Below are positions 22,096 to 33,904 of a DNA stretch of 64,000 nt, piece after piece. Below the pieces are notes generated by a model, which did not search any database, was not told the origin of the DNA, and worked only from the letters and a program-made list of their open reading frames with translations. The DNA is from Powellomyces hirtus (Eukaryota > Chytridiomycota > Chytridiomycetes > Spizellomycetales > Powellomycetaceae). How positions within the stretch are numbered: the first letter of the stretch is position 1; each line of letters opens with the position of its first letter. The DNA lies in the NCBI GenBank assembly GCA_025526995.1, contig JAHLKG010000002.1:1178001-1242000 (forward strand), in the 5' to 3' direction. The translations under genes were made by a program, and so were the position numbers.

Positions 22096-22534
22096 ATGGC
22101 GGGCGTTGCTGACAAGATCCCCACTCCGGGCTCCTACATGCCCTTTCCCCAAAGCATAGCACAAAACGTCGCAACCGAGGTGCGGTCAATAGGTAAGAAA
22201 ACACACGCGGCCTCATTCTGCAGCTCCCAACCCACACGCCACTAATGCGCATATCCTGATAGCCGCGGGACTCGGCACCGACGGCCTACAAGAACACGCT
22301 GACAAGATCTCCTCCGGTCTGCACCGGATGGGTGATGGCATGGATTCGGCGGGGAGCAGCATCAAAACGGGCTTGGTGGTCGTGGGCGTCTGCATGGGGT
22401 TTGGACTGACGGTCATTGGAATGGGAATGATACTGGAGGCGCTTTTTGAGGACGCGGACGAGGGACGACGGTGTCGCGGTACTCGCCGGCGGAGAAAACG
22501 AGTTTCTCGGGCGGATGAATCGTCTGATACGTGA
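22096..22534 (+). CDS. small single-pass membrane protein, unknown
   Basis: Two exons (22096-22192, 22263-22534) join in phase to 122 residues. A polar N-terminal half with LHRMGDGMDSAGSSIKTG is followed by one strong membrane helix (GLVVVGVCMGFGLTVIGMGM) and a short basic tail (RRCRGTRRRRKRVSRADE). I recognise no family. The basic tail after the helix suggests the C-terminus faces the cytosol. It shares a 264-bp divergent promoter with the RWDD1-like gene. Confidence 0.6.
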
Positions 22535-22916
22535 TTTGGGAGCGGCTGCGAACGGCCCGCGCGACTGCGGACGGCCCGTGCGACTAAACCCATTCAGTCT
22601 TTACCCCCGACGCTGGCTACAGTCCCAAAGTTGCTCGTTACCCATACGGGCCAAGTGGCTCTCAGGCCTTCCGCGTCAGTGAATGCAGATGGAACCCATT
22701 GAACCCCCATGATGGCCTTCCTACGCGCACTTTCACATTGTCTTCCTCATACGTTTGCCTCTACACCTATCAACGTCATGTGACACCACTCCCACTCTCT
22801 AATGAAGTGGAAAGCAATGTCTGCATCGTACGACATGGCCTTTATTCTCCAATACTATTCTGTTACCACCTGCCAAGATCTATGACGGTTGTGTTGTATG
22901 TCCTTCATGAACAGCC
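22535..22916. other. intergenic between convergent genes
   Basis: No gene seen; 3' regions of the membrane protein and CAP genes. Confidence 0.4.
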
Positions 22917-24834
22917 TCATCCACTGTGCTCGACAGCAACGGTGATGAGCGCACCATTCTTGAACGACGTCTTGAATTGCTCAGCAATCGGCTGCTCGAC
23001 AAACTCGCCGTCGTCGCCCTGCGTAAGCACGTTCATTTCAGAGCACTTGGCGGTGAGGATCTCAATGTCCGCGCAATCTTTCGAGAGGTAGAGTTGCACG
23101 CCGTCTGTTTTGTCAATGACGACCGTTGGTGCGCGGCCCGTGATTTGCACTTGCACCGACTTGCAGTTGACAATGTCGATGGTCGACACGGCGCTGTCAA
23201 TGACGAGTCCCACCTTCTTGCAGTTGTCTGTCAAAATGCATGGATGTCTTCTTAGCGAACGTTTGCTCAAAAACCCTGTCTAACCACCCACTCACCCATG
23301 GTGACCGTGTTGATCTTGCCCTTGATCTGAATGGTACTGTTTTGGCAATTGTAAATGTACGCGACCTGTCGAAACTCGGTTGGTTCTATGCAAATCTCGT
23401 TGTTGTTCATTTGATTCTCCTGTGAAAAGGTAGAGAGATAAGCAGCAGCGGAAGATAGCGCTGTGATTGCAAAGGCAGAAAGCAAGCCCTTACAATAGCC
23501 CATTTGCTACCGTCCAGCTGGAGTTTTGGTGGGGCCTTGGGGGCCGCTGCCTTTGCCGCCGGCGCCCTCTCTGCCATAAGCGAAATTGGTAGAGATCAGC
23601 ATCCACGGGCTAGCGCTTGTTATAAAATCGTCAAATCCAAGTTTACCTCCTCCAGATGGAACAGCACCAGCCTTCACAACGCTGGCAGCGCGGAGCTCTG
23701 GGTTCTTGTGTGTCATCTCAGACTTGTCAACCTTTCGCAGACCTATTCCGAGCCGTTCTGAGTCTCATACCCAACAAGGATCATGGAGCAAGGTCTTCTT
23801 ACCACTTGTGAGCCCTTCTTTGTTCAGTTGGCTGAACAGGGCGCCAGTGTCCGGCCCAGCGGGTTTGCTTGACGTGGGTTCTATGCCAACCGCAGGGGCC
23901 GGGGGAGGCGGAGGTGCTCCACCGGCGGGCGCGGAAGGTTTGGCACCTGCAGTACCTGCGCGAAGGGCAGGGTGAGGGAAGATGTCAGTAAACGCAGACT
24001 TGGTCAGATGAGAACTTGAAGTATACCAGGAGCAGATTTAGCGTCTCCACCGCGAGGGTTCCAAGCCAGGCCAGTGGTGTGGTATTTCTTGACGTAAGTC
24101 TGCAACTCGGTCAAGAAAGTAACAAAGCTGTTTGCCCAATCAACGTGGCTCTTGTCTCTACACTCATAAGTCAGTCATCGGCTTTTCACCTCGTCTTACT
24201 CTCAAGCGCGCGCTTACTTGTCTTTCTGGTCCTTGATGACACGGTTCGCCCAGAACTGGGCTGAATCCCTCATCTCTCCAACAAAGGGTCCAGGAGCTGG
24301 TTCCACGACGACCCATCCGAGACCAGGAATACCTTCGCTGACGGTGGACAGGTGGTTGTACAGCTGACTCGCACGGTTCTTTTCGCGCAACTCAGTAATC
24401 TTCATAATGGCTTGTTGCGTGGGTTTGAGGAGGTCCTGCAGCAGCGTCATATCCGGTTTCTTTGACGCCGCAGCAATCTGGATGAGCACCTTCTGCGCGG
24501 CAATCGCTTCCTGCACGACTTGGGCCTATAAGATACGCGTCAGCATGACGACTGGGCCCTCTACTGCTCAGCTGCCGTCTACCTGCTCCTGAACAAGACC
24601 TCCAACCCCAGCACTGGCGCTGACGTATGCACTCAGTGGTCCGGCGATAAGCTCGTCCAAAGCCGCCGTAGCGGGACCCCCCGCTGCTGAGGGGGTAGAT
24701 GGAGCTGAAGCTGAGGCTGAGGTCGACGAGGATGCTCCTCCTTCAGCGCCTGATTTACGGGTGGTCACCTCCTCAAGACGCTGCGTTGCGGTTTCCAACC
24801 GCTTGATAAGGTTCGCTAAGGCTGCTTCTGACAT
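22917..24834 (-). CDS. CAP: adenylyl cyclase-associated protein (CAP/Srv2)
   Basis: Eight exons (24834-24583, 24525-24218, 24157-24027, 23955-23813, 23742-23647, 23570-23494, 23420-23296, 23227-22917) join in frame to 480 residues. Start MSEAALANLIKRLETATQRL is the N-terminal oligomerising helix. The helical folded domain follows, with DKSHVDWANSFVTFLTELQ and TTGLAWNPRG, then a proline run (GGAPPPPPAPAVG) that would bind profilin or SH3 partners, then LRKVDKSEMTHKNPELRA (WH2-like), and a C-terminal beta-helix CARP domain with VAYIYNCQNSTIQIKGKIN, DNCKKVGLVIDS, KTDGVQLYLSKD and SSEMNVLTQGDDGEF-like blocks ending FKNGALITVAVEHSG. CAP recycles actin monomers with cofilin and, in fungi, links Ras to adenylyl cyclase. 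All residues needed for the actin-binding CARP fold appear present. Confidence 0.95.
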
Positions 24835-25361
24835 GGCGACTACAATGTACACAGAAAAAGCAATCGCCAGTTTTAGTGGCGTGATCTTCCTTGGCACTTG
24901 CTTTCACTCCGTTTCCAGAGGTAGGAGGACAGCGGTTGGAAATGCGACTAGTTTTCGCAGCGCGGTTTCTTCGCGGACGTGACATTGACAGACGCCACCG
25001 TCACTTCTACACACACACACGCTACATACCTGGCTTTCGAGGTTATCGAAATGGTCAAGGTTATTGTGTGGGAACGACTACTGATTGTCGGGATTAACAG
25101 TTGCCAGATTTTGGCGGAATACCATCCCAAGATGTGAGGGCTTCAGCCACGTGATCGATGGTGACAACACAACTCTTGCGCGCGTCCGTTTCACGCAGAA
25201 ACGCTAGTTGCTTGGCATTCGTATCACTTGATATGTGGAGGGCTTGTTAGAATCGATTATATACAATGAGAAACAGCTATGTTCAATTCAGTTTTATGCA
25301 CAAAGAAACAAGTAAGCATAAATATGTACATCTAATCCTACGGTCGTCTACGCAAATTCTG
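24835..25361. other. intergenic between CAP and syntaxin
   Basis: No gene. It holds the CAP promoter and the syntaxin 3' region, with a short (CA)n run at about 25010-25020. Confidence 0.4.
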
Positions 25362-26596
25362 CTACTTGGAGGTCGCAGCTTTGACGTCAAGCGCAGGTTT
25401 AACAACCTGTATGTAAACTACAACTGCGATGATAATCAGCAGAATAATGACGCACGCAAGAATCCACCAGGCCTTCTTGCGCGACGATTTTCGGTGTACG
25501 ATCGCCTGAGTCATCTCCTTGTTGCCCTCTTCGATGTAGACATGTGTGTCTTCGACGTGAGTTTCAATGGCGTCAATAGTTTCTTGCTGTTGCTCCAGCA
25601 TGCCTTGCATTTCTTGGAAGAGGGTGAACAGCTCGTTGATGCTCTGCTCGATGCGCGAGATTTCTTGGTGGCGCGTCTGGACTTCGGCCAGCGCGGCACG
25701 CTGGGCGCCGACACGGGAGGAGAGCAGCTGTTGAGAGAAGACACTGCCAGAATTCGAATCAAGAGCTTGCGCGATCTCGTCGCTGCTGGCGTCTGGGCGG
25801 GCAATCCTGATCTCTCGTTCCATCCGTTGACGGTACTTTTGTTTGGATTTGAGTTGAGCCTCCTGATATTGCCTGGCAACACTCATCAGGCTTTCGGCAA
25901 GGGCCGCCTGCTGTTTCTGGCGGATCGGGGCGTCAGTTGGTGGTGCGGTCTTGGTTGCGCCCGCCATCCCCTTGACCGTAGCTCGGAGGGTTTGGATGAG
26001 ATCGCCAGTCTCGTCCTGCAAGGCATCCACTTGCTGCGTGTAGTCTATATATGACGAGGGATGTGAGTGTCTGCTCCGACAAATTTCCGAAACCAGACCG
26101 TACACTTACGTGCTTGCTCATCAGGACTGGTTCCAAGAAGTGCTTTTTGATGCAACCTTTCGATGCGCTGGACGTTTTCGCTAACTCGGTCAATGCCTCT
26201 CTTTGTGCTCTGAACCTCATCAAGAAAATTGTCTAACGACGACCCTCCACTGCGAGCTGGCGCTGCGGAACCACCACTGTAAGAGTTTGCTGGGTAGCGT
26301 GATCTCTCTGGCTCCCGGTTGTAGGAGGATCCGTTGCTGTATGAAGTCGACACGGGTTGTGGGTACCGACCAGTCTCCCGCGAAGACTCGGTTCCTCGAC
26401 CATACTGAGAACCGGGGGCCGCCACATAACGTCCCATTTCCATGCCACGTTCGTTAGCATATGAATTGTTGGCGTCCCGGCTCGTTGTGGTGCTGCTTCC
26501 GGTTCCATATGGACGGTTGGCTCCTCCGCCTCGAGGGACGGGAGTGGGCAGACGAGACGCTGTGCTTCTGAGATCACCGGTCCGATCGCGAGACAT
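25362..26596 (-). CDS. Qa-SNARE syntaxin (Sso1-like)
   Basis: Two exons (26596-26110, 26044-25362) join to 389 residues. The N-terminal 120 residues are low-complexity Ser/Tyr/Gly/Arg, then an N-terminal regulatory helical bundle begins at SSLDNFLDEVQSTKRGIDRV. The SNARE motif runs from about TRHQEISRIEQSINELF, with the zero-layer Gln in LFQEMQGML, and is followed by basic residues and one C-terminal membrane anchor (WWILACVIILLIIIAVVVY). The layout matches plasma-membrane syntaxins that drive exocytosis with SNAP-25-type and VAMP partners. The long disordered N-terminus is larger than in yeast Sso1. It is one of the few genes here with a single intron. Confidence 0.92.
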
Positions 26597-27032
26597 GGCT
26601 ATTAAGAAAGTAAAAGTATTCGATTTTTTTTTCCGGTGAAAACTGCGAATACAGAGGAGGTTTTATGGTCTTTGCGTCTTTCCCAATACTTTGTGGCGCG
26701 CGCTTCAACTCCGCCATGAAACACCGTGTCACTGCCATTGTCACCTACTGATAATGACAAGTCACGTGTACAAGCTCCGGGCCTCCGATATGACGCACGA
26801 ATGAGTTTTGTTGTTGAACGGTCGCCCGCAAATTTACGACAAAAGCGTCTTCCCTCAGGCTAACTACAGATGTGTGCGGCGTTCAGTGACAGGTTCTTCC
26901 TGCCGCCGAGAGAGATAATGATTTGTTTCACCAATTATCTATTTTGCGTCAATGTTGTGCATAAACAAAATTGCGTCATGGTAAGCCTCCCTATCTATAT
27001 ACAAAACTGCCAAATGCCTTCCTGACTCGGGC
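26597..27032. other. intergenic, syntaxin promoter and kanadaptin 3' end
   Basis: No gene seen. Confidence 0.4.
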
Positions 27033-29476
27033 CTAATAGCCATAATCCGCGTTCAGTTTTTCGACATCGTTCGCGTTGGCCTTCACGTCTGGCGCAATCC
27101 AATCAACCGCGTCCTCTGATTCCACGGCCATGTGTTCTTCGACTTGGGATTCTGTTAGCATGCCGTACACGCGGCGTCGCTTCGCATTTGGTTTGTTTGA
27201 CTCCAGCAATGCTTGATTCGGATCGGCGGGTGTCTCCTGTTTTTTGGCATCCACCGATGGTGCTTTCCTCTTGAGATCTGCCTCATCACCCTCCGGCTGT
27301 TTTGTGTCCTCCGCCATTTCATCTATGGGTGAGGTACGTCCGACCGATGGTGGTAATTGAGCTGTCCTAGGAGCTGCAGTCGGCTTAACAAATGCTGCGG
27401 CACTTTCGGACTTCGGGGGTACATCATTCTTTGGTATTGGTAGCAAAATTGCAGCAGCACTTGGCGCCACCATCTTGATCAACTTTTCAAGCCGATCGAC
27501 CTCCTTTAGACATGAAAACAACATCATTAGCATTGACACTCGTGTTGATGCGATGTACGGGATGTACGGCCAACTCACCCTCTGCAGAGGCGGTATTCCC
27601 CTCTTGAGCACTTCTTTTGCTTGAAGTGCCTCCTTCTTCCGCAGGCTGGCCATGAACTCATCGATTTCATCTTCCTCCTCCGCACCTCCTACAGAGTTCT
27701 TTTCAGCGCTTTGCTCACAATAGTTGTAGACGAGCAGGTCAAAGAGACTCACCAGTCGGTGTCACATCTTCATCAACCTGCAGTTGAATGTTCTCTATTT
27801 GTGCTAGCAGGTCATCTCGCTTTTTGACGAGAGAATCATATGTCTCTGTTTTGGTTGACTTGGCAGCCGGCTTGGTTTTGTGCTTCGAGGCTAGATCAAA
27901 ATGTATAAGCAGGTGCATAAGCCCAAAAATGTTGGCGGTGTACTTACATTGGGAGGTTCGATCGTAAAACGAATCCTCGTCATCGTTCTCCTCTCCAAAC
28001 GTTTCCTTCTTCCGTTGCCTGTCTAAAGAGTCATCGGTGTTAGAAGGAAGATCCATCTCTGTGCTAAAAACCTCTGACGGCTTACCTTTCTGAGCTTGCT
28101 CTGACCTATTTGAGCGCAGGAGGCCTCGCTTATCCAACTTAATACACGCATCGAGAGCAGCATCCACTTCTGCCGCTCGTTTCCGGCCACCAGTTCCGAT
28201 TGCCTGCATTGTCGTTCCGTAGCTGGTTTCGACTGGCAAATCCATCTTGGCAGTATAGATACGGTCATGTCCCGGTCCATCTTCTTCCACTTGAAACGTC
28301 ATCTGCATTCCACGTGCTTCCAGCCAAGTCCTAAGCGCCTTTCGGGGATCTGCGTGATAATATGCGTTTTCGTCCACAACCCCCATGTCATTATCTGGCG
28401 CGTCGTTGTTGTCTTGATCATCCTCTTCAATTGCATCCTCCGCAAATCCCCTGGAAAGCACTCCCGGTCAGATGTCTGTCGCGGTCTGTAAGTTCAAGGC
28501 GCTCTGTAAACGCACCATGTGATTTCGGTTGGCTCAGAACTTTCGGTTGGCTTGGCCAATCGTTGTGGCGTTCTTAACTGAACTGATTCCGCTTCAGACA
28601 TATCCACTTCGTCCTGATGCCCTTGAAGAATATAGATCCGAGTGCTTGCACCAAAACGAATCATATCTATTTCCGCAAAGTCAGACAGCGCATGCTGCTT
28701 AAGGGTGCAGCCTGTCATCTGCTCACCTCCGATTCGCAGTGCCTGGTAAACGCGTTTCGGTATTTGGTTCTACGAACGAAGGTCTCGCTCAACACCCCAT
28801 CTAACAACATTGCGCCTAGATGTCCATCACTCACTTTGTTCAAGAACGTCCCGTGGGTGCTGCCGAGGTCGTACAGATACGCCGTCCCATCGTCTTTAAA
28901 CTGGATAACCGCGTGATACCGTGATATGCTCTGCATCACACTTAATGATTAGGTTTGATCAGTTTTGAAAGCAATACTCGTAAGATACTGCGCCATACGG
29001 GATGCTCCAGTTCGAAGTCACAAATAGGAAGGCGACCAGCTATGAGGAAGGCTTTTGATATCGGAGCACTCTTGGACACAATGCGGCCATTTTTCAGAAC
29101 CTTTGAAAGTCACATATAAGCTCCTGTTTTCGCGAACAGTTCCTCCTTTCGCCTATTCTCCCACCTCAAAATATCGTTCATCCTTGGGCGTGGAGGACCA
29201 TTCGGGCGTGTCATAGTTGAGAGGAGGATGCTGAGCCGGAGGAGCCAACCCGGAACCTTCTTCGCGCGACTTTGTAGCTGCTGGGGTTGCGTCTTTAGCG
29301 TCCTTCTCCAGCTGATCTTCGATTTTAGACGCCGGCAGTGTCGGAACTGCAAATTGGCCTTTTTGGCTTTCTGTTGACATTTCCTTTGCCGGTGAAGGTG
29401 CTAGAACATTAGCCTCTCTGCCAGCACCCACTTTAGAGGCGGGAAGCCCGGGCATTGCAAATCTTCTGTCTGCCAT
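27033..29476 (-). CDS. SLC4A1AP: kanadaptin (FHA-domain protein, SLC4A1AP-like)
   Basis: Several exons on the reverse strand. The N-terminus (from MADRRFAMPGLPASK, about 29476) holds Pro-rich repeats and YFEV; an exon at about 29100-28990 gives VLKNGRIVSKS...AFLIAGRLPICDFELEHP; the next gives SISRYHAVIQF...YDLGSTHGTFLNK, the FHA signature, near 28939-28840. Then IYILQGHQDEVDMSE, the GFAEDAIEEDDQD block, DPRKALRTWLEARG (double-stranded RNA-binding-like region) and TYDSLVKKRDDLLAQIENI coiled coil. The C-terminus ends NADYGY, matching the family's NDKYGY. The human protein is nuclear and tied to ciliary and splicing functions; its role in fungi is unclear. Exon ends in 27480-28960 are approximate. 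It is head to head with ZFPL1. Confidence 0.88.
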
Positions 29477-30116
29477 GTCCGTCAATTGGCAATGGAAGAA
29501 ACCATCACGGAAAAGGTTGCTTGGATGAGTCATCGAACCTGCAAATAGGTCGATGACTACTACGAGTGCGCAGTCCTACGTACGGTACGTTTTACCCATA
29601 TTATTGTGAGTTATGAGTTGACGCTGATATCCTTCTGACCATCTCTGGATATTCTTGGACTTCGAAACGGTATTCAATTTCGGTGCTACCCCCGAAGCGC
29701 ATTGGTTTCTGTTGAAAAACGACGACAATCTCAACGTGATAAATGCTTGGGATATCATGTGCACATTGAACAACTGAGAATATAAGAGGCAGCTCCTAGC
29801 ATCCTGTTGACATGTTTTTTTCTACATCTTTGCTCGCTTTGTGGTGTGAAAACAGCCCTTGTCTGGCAAGACGAGGAAAGACGTGTGGCTGCGGCCGAAA
29901 CGCGTGTGTGGAGTTTGCCGCAGCCAAGACATGCATTCTTGCGACAGAAATTGACATTGTGAGAAGGACTTGAGAAAACTATTGAAGGAGCATAGGGAGA
30001 ATACATTGGACCCGTTTTGTCAGCGCTTCCGTCACATAAGCTACAATTGCGAGTTATCCCTCGACACAAAGTACGCGGAGGCAAAGTTCGGCACACTTCC
30101 AAGTTCACCCCACAAA
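29477..30116. promoter_or_regulatory. divergent promoter of kanadaptin and ZFPL1
   Basis: No gene. About 640 bp separate the two start codons. No TATA box is assigned. Confidence 0.4.
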
Positions 30117-31181
30117 ATGGGCCTGTGTAGCGGGTGCCGAAGGGTCACAAATCTCTGTCAGTGCCTCAGCCAGCCGCCGCAACTTGGATCACAATGCTAA
30201 CTGCTTTTTGCTGACTAGTCTGCTTCAACCATAGAAAGAATGTCTGCGACCAGTGCATGCTGACGGGTATGTTCCTTCCGGAACTGGATGATGTACGATT
30301 TCTCTTGTTTGCTGAGCCTGAGATTGCAAACAGAACACCCACAGTGCGTCGTGAAAGCTTATTTGAAGTGGCTGGAAAACTCGGACTTCTCATACGACTG
30401 TGCAGTATGCGGGACAGGACTGGATAAACATCCAGCACTCCGGCTGTGTTGCCTGGATGTCTTCCATCTGGAATGTATAAGAACTTATGCGGAGCATCAG
30501 ACTCGTTGTCCAACGTGTGGGGTAGGCCATTGATGGTTTTTGTTCTTGTGGAGGATTACAATGTTCACTCTGGTTTTTTCTCCAAAAGACCAACCTACAT
30601 CCATCGCCCGATAACACAACGCCCACGGCCAAAGATGTCCGGGAGAAACTGAAAGACGCAGGGAGTCGAAGAAACCCGCATGGAACAGCCTCTCTCGTAA
30701 GGTTTCGCAGAAGATACATGTACATCTCTTGGCATCATCTCACCCGCATCCCTACAGGTTCCAACGCCGTCCGAGGCATCACTCTCCGTTTCGGTCAATG
30801 GCTTGCCATACAACGCTTCACCACGTTCACCCCTCAGTGCCCATTCTGTTCACACACCGCTTGATTCGACGCATCCGAATCGACAAATCAGCCGGAAGTC
30901 ATCGCAGCGGAACGTCACAGATAGTGACGCAGACAAATATGGGCGTCGGTCCGATCCTGACGGTCTGTTGACGGTGATAAGGCGACACTGGTAAGTATCG
31001 TCAGGTAGTCTGCGTTGAGAGCGACGCCTGATGATCTTAACGTCTTCCTGTTCTTGGCAACAGCAGCGGCCGCTTCTCATCAAAGCGCATCATTTCATTG
31101 ATTCTCGTGGTGCTCATCCTCTTCGGAATGTCGACCTTATCCTTCTTTCATGCTAATCTCCCCGGCACCTCTCCCCGGTAA
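30117..31181 (+). CDS. ZFPL1: zinc finger protein-like 1 (ZFPL1)
   Basis: Six exons (30117-30156, 30219-30266, 30334-30521, 30589-30696, 30758-30990, 31064-31181) join to 244 residues. The N-terminal B-box-like finger has MGLCSGCRRVTNLFCFNHRK and NVCDQCMLTEHPQC; a RING-like finger follows with CAVCGTGLD, CCLDVFHLECI and CPTCG. The middle is Ser/Pro-rich. The C-terminal conserved DSDADKYGRR sits before one membrane helix (ISLILVVLILFGMSTLSFF). Human ZFPL1 is a cis-Golgi membrane protein that binds GM130; placement in the Golgi here is by homology. Intron one interrupts the first finger after the codon for T-N-L. All zinc ligands appear to be present. Confidence 0.92.
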
Positions 31182-31692
31182 ATGGTGTGAGGTCCGGCTA
31201 AAAGTTTTCCTACACATATTTAATCTCAAGACGCCCCGCCAATGCGGATCTCATTTCATTTCGTACTTCCGCTTGATTTTACAGTTTTTCCCATGAGTGG
31301 TCAGATTGAGCATGAAAGTGGAATGTAAGTCCCATGCGTACCACGCATTCCCATTTGTAGGTAGGAAGATGATTAAAAATGAGATTATTTGTTTAATCTT
31401 CTGCACTTGACAAGCCAACGCAACATGTGTGCTTCCACACGAATGTGAAAGCGTTGCGCCGGGAATAACTAGGCAGGTGTAGGTGATGGGCAAGCAGTCC
31501 ATTATCATGGAATCAGAACCAGGCTGAATGATATCAACAACGAAAAGACGCATCCGATGGCCTAGAAGCCATCTGAACTGGCAAGAGTAGGAACAAGCAC
31601 ACGGCAATGGCAAGTGAGGTTAGAGGAGTTGTATTGAAGCTTCAAACAGATCCTTGCATCAAATACATCTCGAAGAGACACCTTCCAGTAAT
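31182..31692. other. intergenic between convergent genes
   Basis: No gene seen. AT-rich shared 3' region of ZFPL1 and uS10. Confidence 0.4.
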
Positions 31693-32222
31693 CTAAGAGT
31701 TCTGGATGGTAACCTCAACCTCGACTCCGGGCTCGATGGAGATGGAAGTCTGGAATACGGGGAAGAAAATGGTAAGCTTCCGGGCCGAGGCACATCCAAA
31801 AACTCGGGAAATGAGGCTTACAATCTGCTTCACGATCTCGGAGGGCGAGTGGAGGTCGATGAGACGCTTGTGGATACGCATCTCGTAACGATCCCAGGTC
31901 TTGGAACCCTCACCACAAGGAGACTTGCGGGTGGTGATACGGAGGACCTTGGTGGGGAGACGGACGGGTCCCTTCACCTTCAGCTGCTTGTCCTTGGAAC
32001 GCTGGATCAGGTCGGCGCAGACTGGATAAGGAAACAATGTCCATAAATTAGCCACCAGTTCGCAGTGATGAGGGTTTGCGGTTGTCCACAATGTCAAAAT
32101 GCCAGCTCACCCTTCTCGAGGTTCTTGACGTTGCGGCTGGTGAGGGTGATCCTGATGCGGTGGATCTTGGGCTCAACGGCCTCCTCGTAACCTTGCTTTC
32201 CCTTCGGAGCGACGTAAGCCAT
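31693..32222 (-). CDS. RPS20: 40S ribosomal protein uS10 (S20)
   Basis: Three exons (32222-32111, 32021-31822, 31749-31693) join to 122 residues, the family size. [20 protein letters not shown] leads to [19 protein letters not shown], the long [20 protein letters not shown] block, [20 protein letters not shown] and [20 protein letters not shown]. It is a head protein of the cytosolic small subunit, close to the mRNA entry side. Codons are C-rich at third positions, as for uS8 and INO1. Transcription runs away from the bS18m gene tail-to-head. Confidence 0.98.
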
Positions 32223-32726
32223 GTTGTCTTTCTTTTGTATAGATGTACTGGAAGAATACACGACTCAGCGGTGACTCTGGGCCTTTTGAATTTTTTAAGA
32301 AGGAGAGAGAAAAGAACTATTGCGACTGACTGCCCGCTAAAGGCAGCCAGAAAAGATTCGCGAGGCGCAGCAGGCAAACAAAAGTCACGTGACGGGCAGC
32401 GCTTGCCATCTGAAAGAACCGCCTGGGAACTAACAAACGACTCGACTTAAGCTCTACATTTAATATGAAAATAAATATGTATTTCTCAGACGGGCAAACG
32501 GAGCAGGGGGGATGAGCGCGTAGTTGACGGATTTCTCATTGACGGGTGATTGGACGGGAAGAGTAAGCTCGCGGCTTGATGAGTGCCATGTGCCACATCC
32601 AAATCCATGCAAAACTCGTCAGAAGCCTGTTGACGACGAGTGCCGACCCACGACTATTCTATTATCTAGTAAGCGTATGCGGCTGGGTGCTGGTGATATT
32701 GATGAGATGGTGGGAGTGTTTTCCCA
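32223..32726. other. uS10 promoter and bS18m 3' region
   Basis: No gene. Both flanking genes are on the reverse strand. Confidence 0.4.
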
Positions 32727-33643
32727 TCATCTTCGCCCCTGAGACCTGGCATTCCAGAGGTTGTATGTAAACGGCAGCATTCCTTTACGTTGAAGATTGA
32801 GGGGTAAATTATATGGAGATGAGGATAACCATCAGATCAACATACCTATGGCTTTGGCGCGCTTCACTGCTTTCGTCATTCGCCTCTGGTTCTCCCGGCT
32901 CAACCCAGTTTCCCTCTTCGCGCGGATGTAGCCCATTTGTGTCAAGAATTGTGACAAAAAGCTCACGTTCTGGATGAAGCGCATTTATGAGGAAATGTCA
33001 GTCTCTCCATCTGCAATGTGGATGAGGGAAAGGGCGAAATCGTCGTAGCTGTTCTGACCTTGTATTCCTTCAAAGGATTCTTCCGCTCCAGGTCGCAGAC
33101 ATCAACAAGTTCCGTCTTTGAGTTCTTTTTCAAATAGTGGTCTACATTTTTGTCATTCAGCTCGTTTGGGGAATACGTCTGTTCAGGGACAGATAGATAT
33201 TCCATGTGAGCACCGGTCTTCTTCAAAGGGCGTGCATGCAGACAATCTCTTCTGTACCTGTCCTGGTACGAATCGGCGACGTGCGTGCGGCACCATGACA
33301 ACTTTTCGTCTGTTTTCGTCTTCCCGGGAACTTTCTACGTGGATCCCGAATGTTAAAATGGCGCTCAGCGGTAGAAGGATCACAAGAGAGGAGTGGTACC
33401 AGGGAAGGAGCTCTTCACTTTTGGCCCGATATTGATCAGAGGCCGGGAGGATGTTGTGGCTCCTCCTATCACAAGCGTCAGAAAGGGGAGCATATAACGG
33501 CTGAGTTACCGAACGGAAACGTGCGAACCTGGGCCTTGTGTCAGGGAGGCAATTTGAGATCCGGTTGCCCTTTGAATTGTTTGACGGAAAATGCATCGTG
33601 GTGTATGCGCCGCTGTCGCTCTGAAGGATCTTGCGGCGATCAT
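32727..33643 (-). CDS. mitochondrial ribosomal protein bS18m
   Basis: The reverse strand gives a protein starting MIAARSFRATAAHTPRCIF, a basic, hydroxylated N-terminus typical of mitochondrial import. A central exon (about 33346-33060) holds RPLKKTGAHMEYLSVPEQTY and ends LVDVCDLERKNPLKEYK. The next exon (about 32968-32850) holds the S18 core: SFLSQFLTQMGYIRAKRETG and LSRENQRRMTKAVKRAKAI; the last exon ends GMLPFTYNLW to a TGA at 32727-32729. Bacterial-type S18 contains the same RRRTGVSxKHQRxLxRAIKRAR pattern. The junction between the first and second exons is not fixed; several in-phase donors exist near 33545-33515. It is head to head with the HIBCH/mS47 gene. Confidence 0.8.
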
Positions 33644-33904
33644 GTTTATTGTTTGAGAAGTAAGAAGTGTGTGTGAAGGTGTGAGTGGGGATCTTGCTGC
33701 ACAACTGTGTTTCCAATTTGGAGAATCAACACAGTTGTCGAGTCTCGCAAGTCTCAAAATGTGAAAATGTCAAAAGTTACACAACGCGGCTGTTAGTCAG
33801 GTGGCTTGCTGGTTGGATAACTTGCATTTTGAGGCAGAGTAGAGTCTGGGTCTCGACAAACCGCCTTTTCCTGCACGCACGGCATCGCCAGTTCACATAG
33901 ACAC
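33644..33904. promoter_or_regulatory. divergent promoter of bS18m and HIBCH/mS47
   Basis: A 261-bp gap separates the proposed start codons. A CAGTTGTCGAGTCTCGCAAG stretch lies mid-way. If the HIBCH gene begins at 34155 instead, the gap is 511 bp. Confidence 0.4.
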
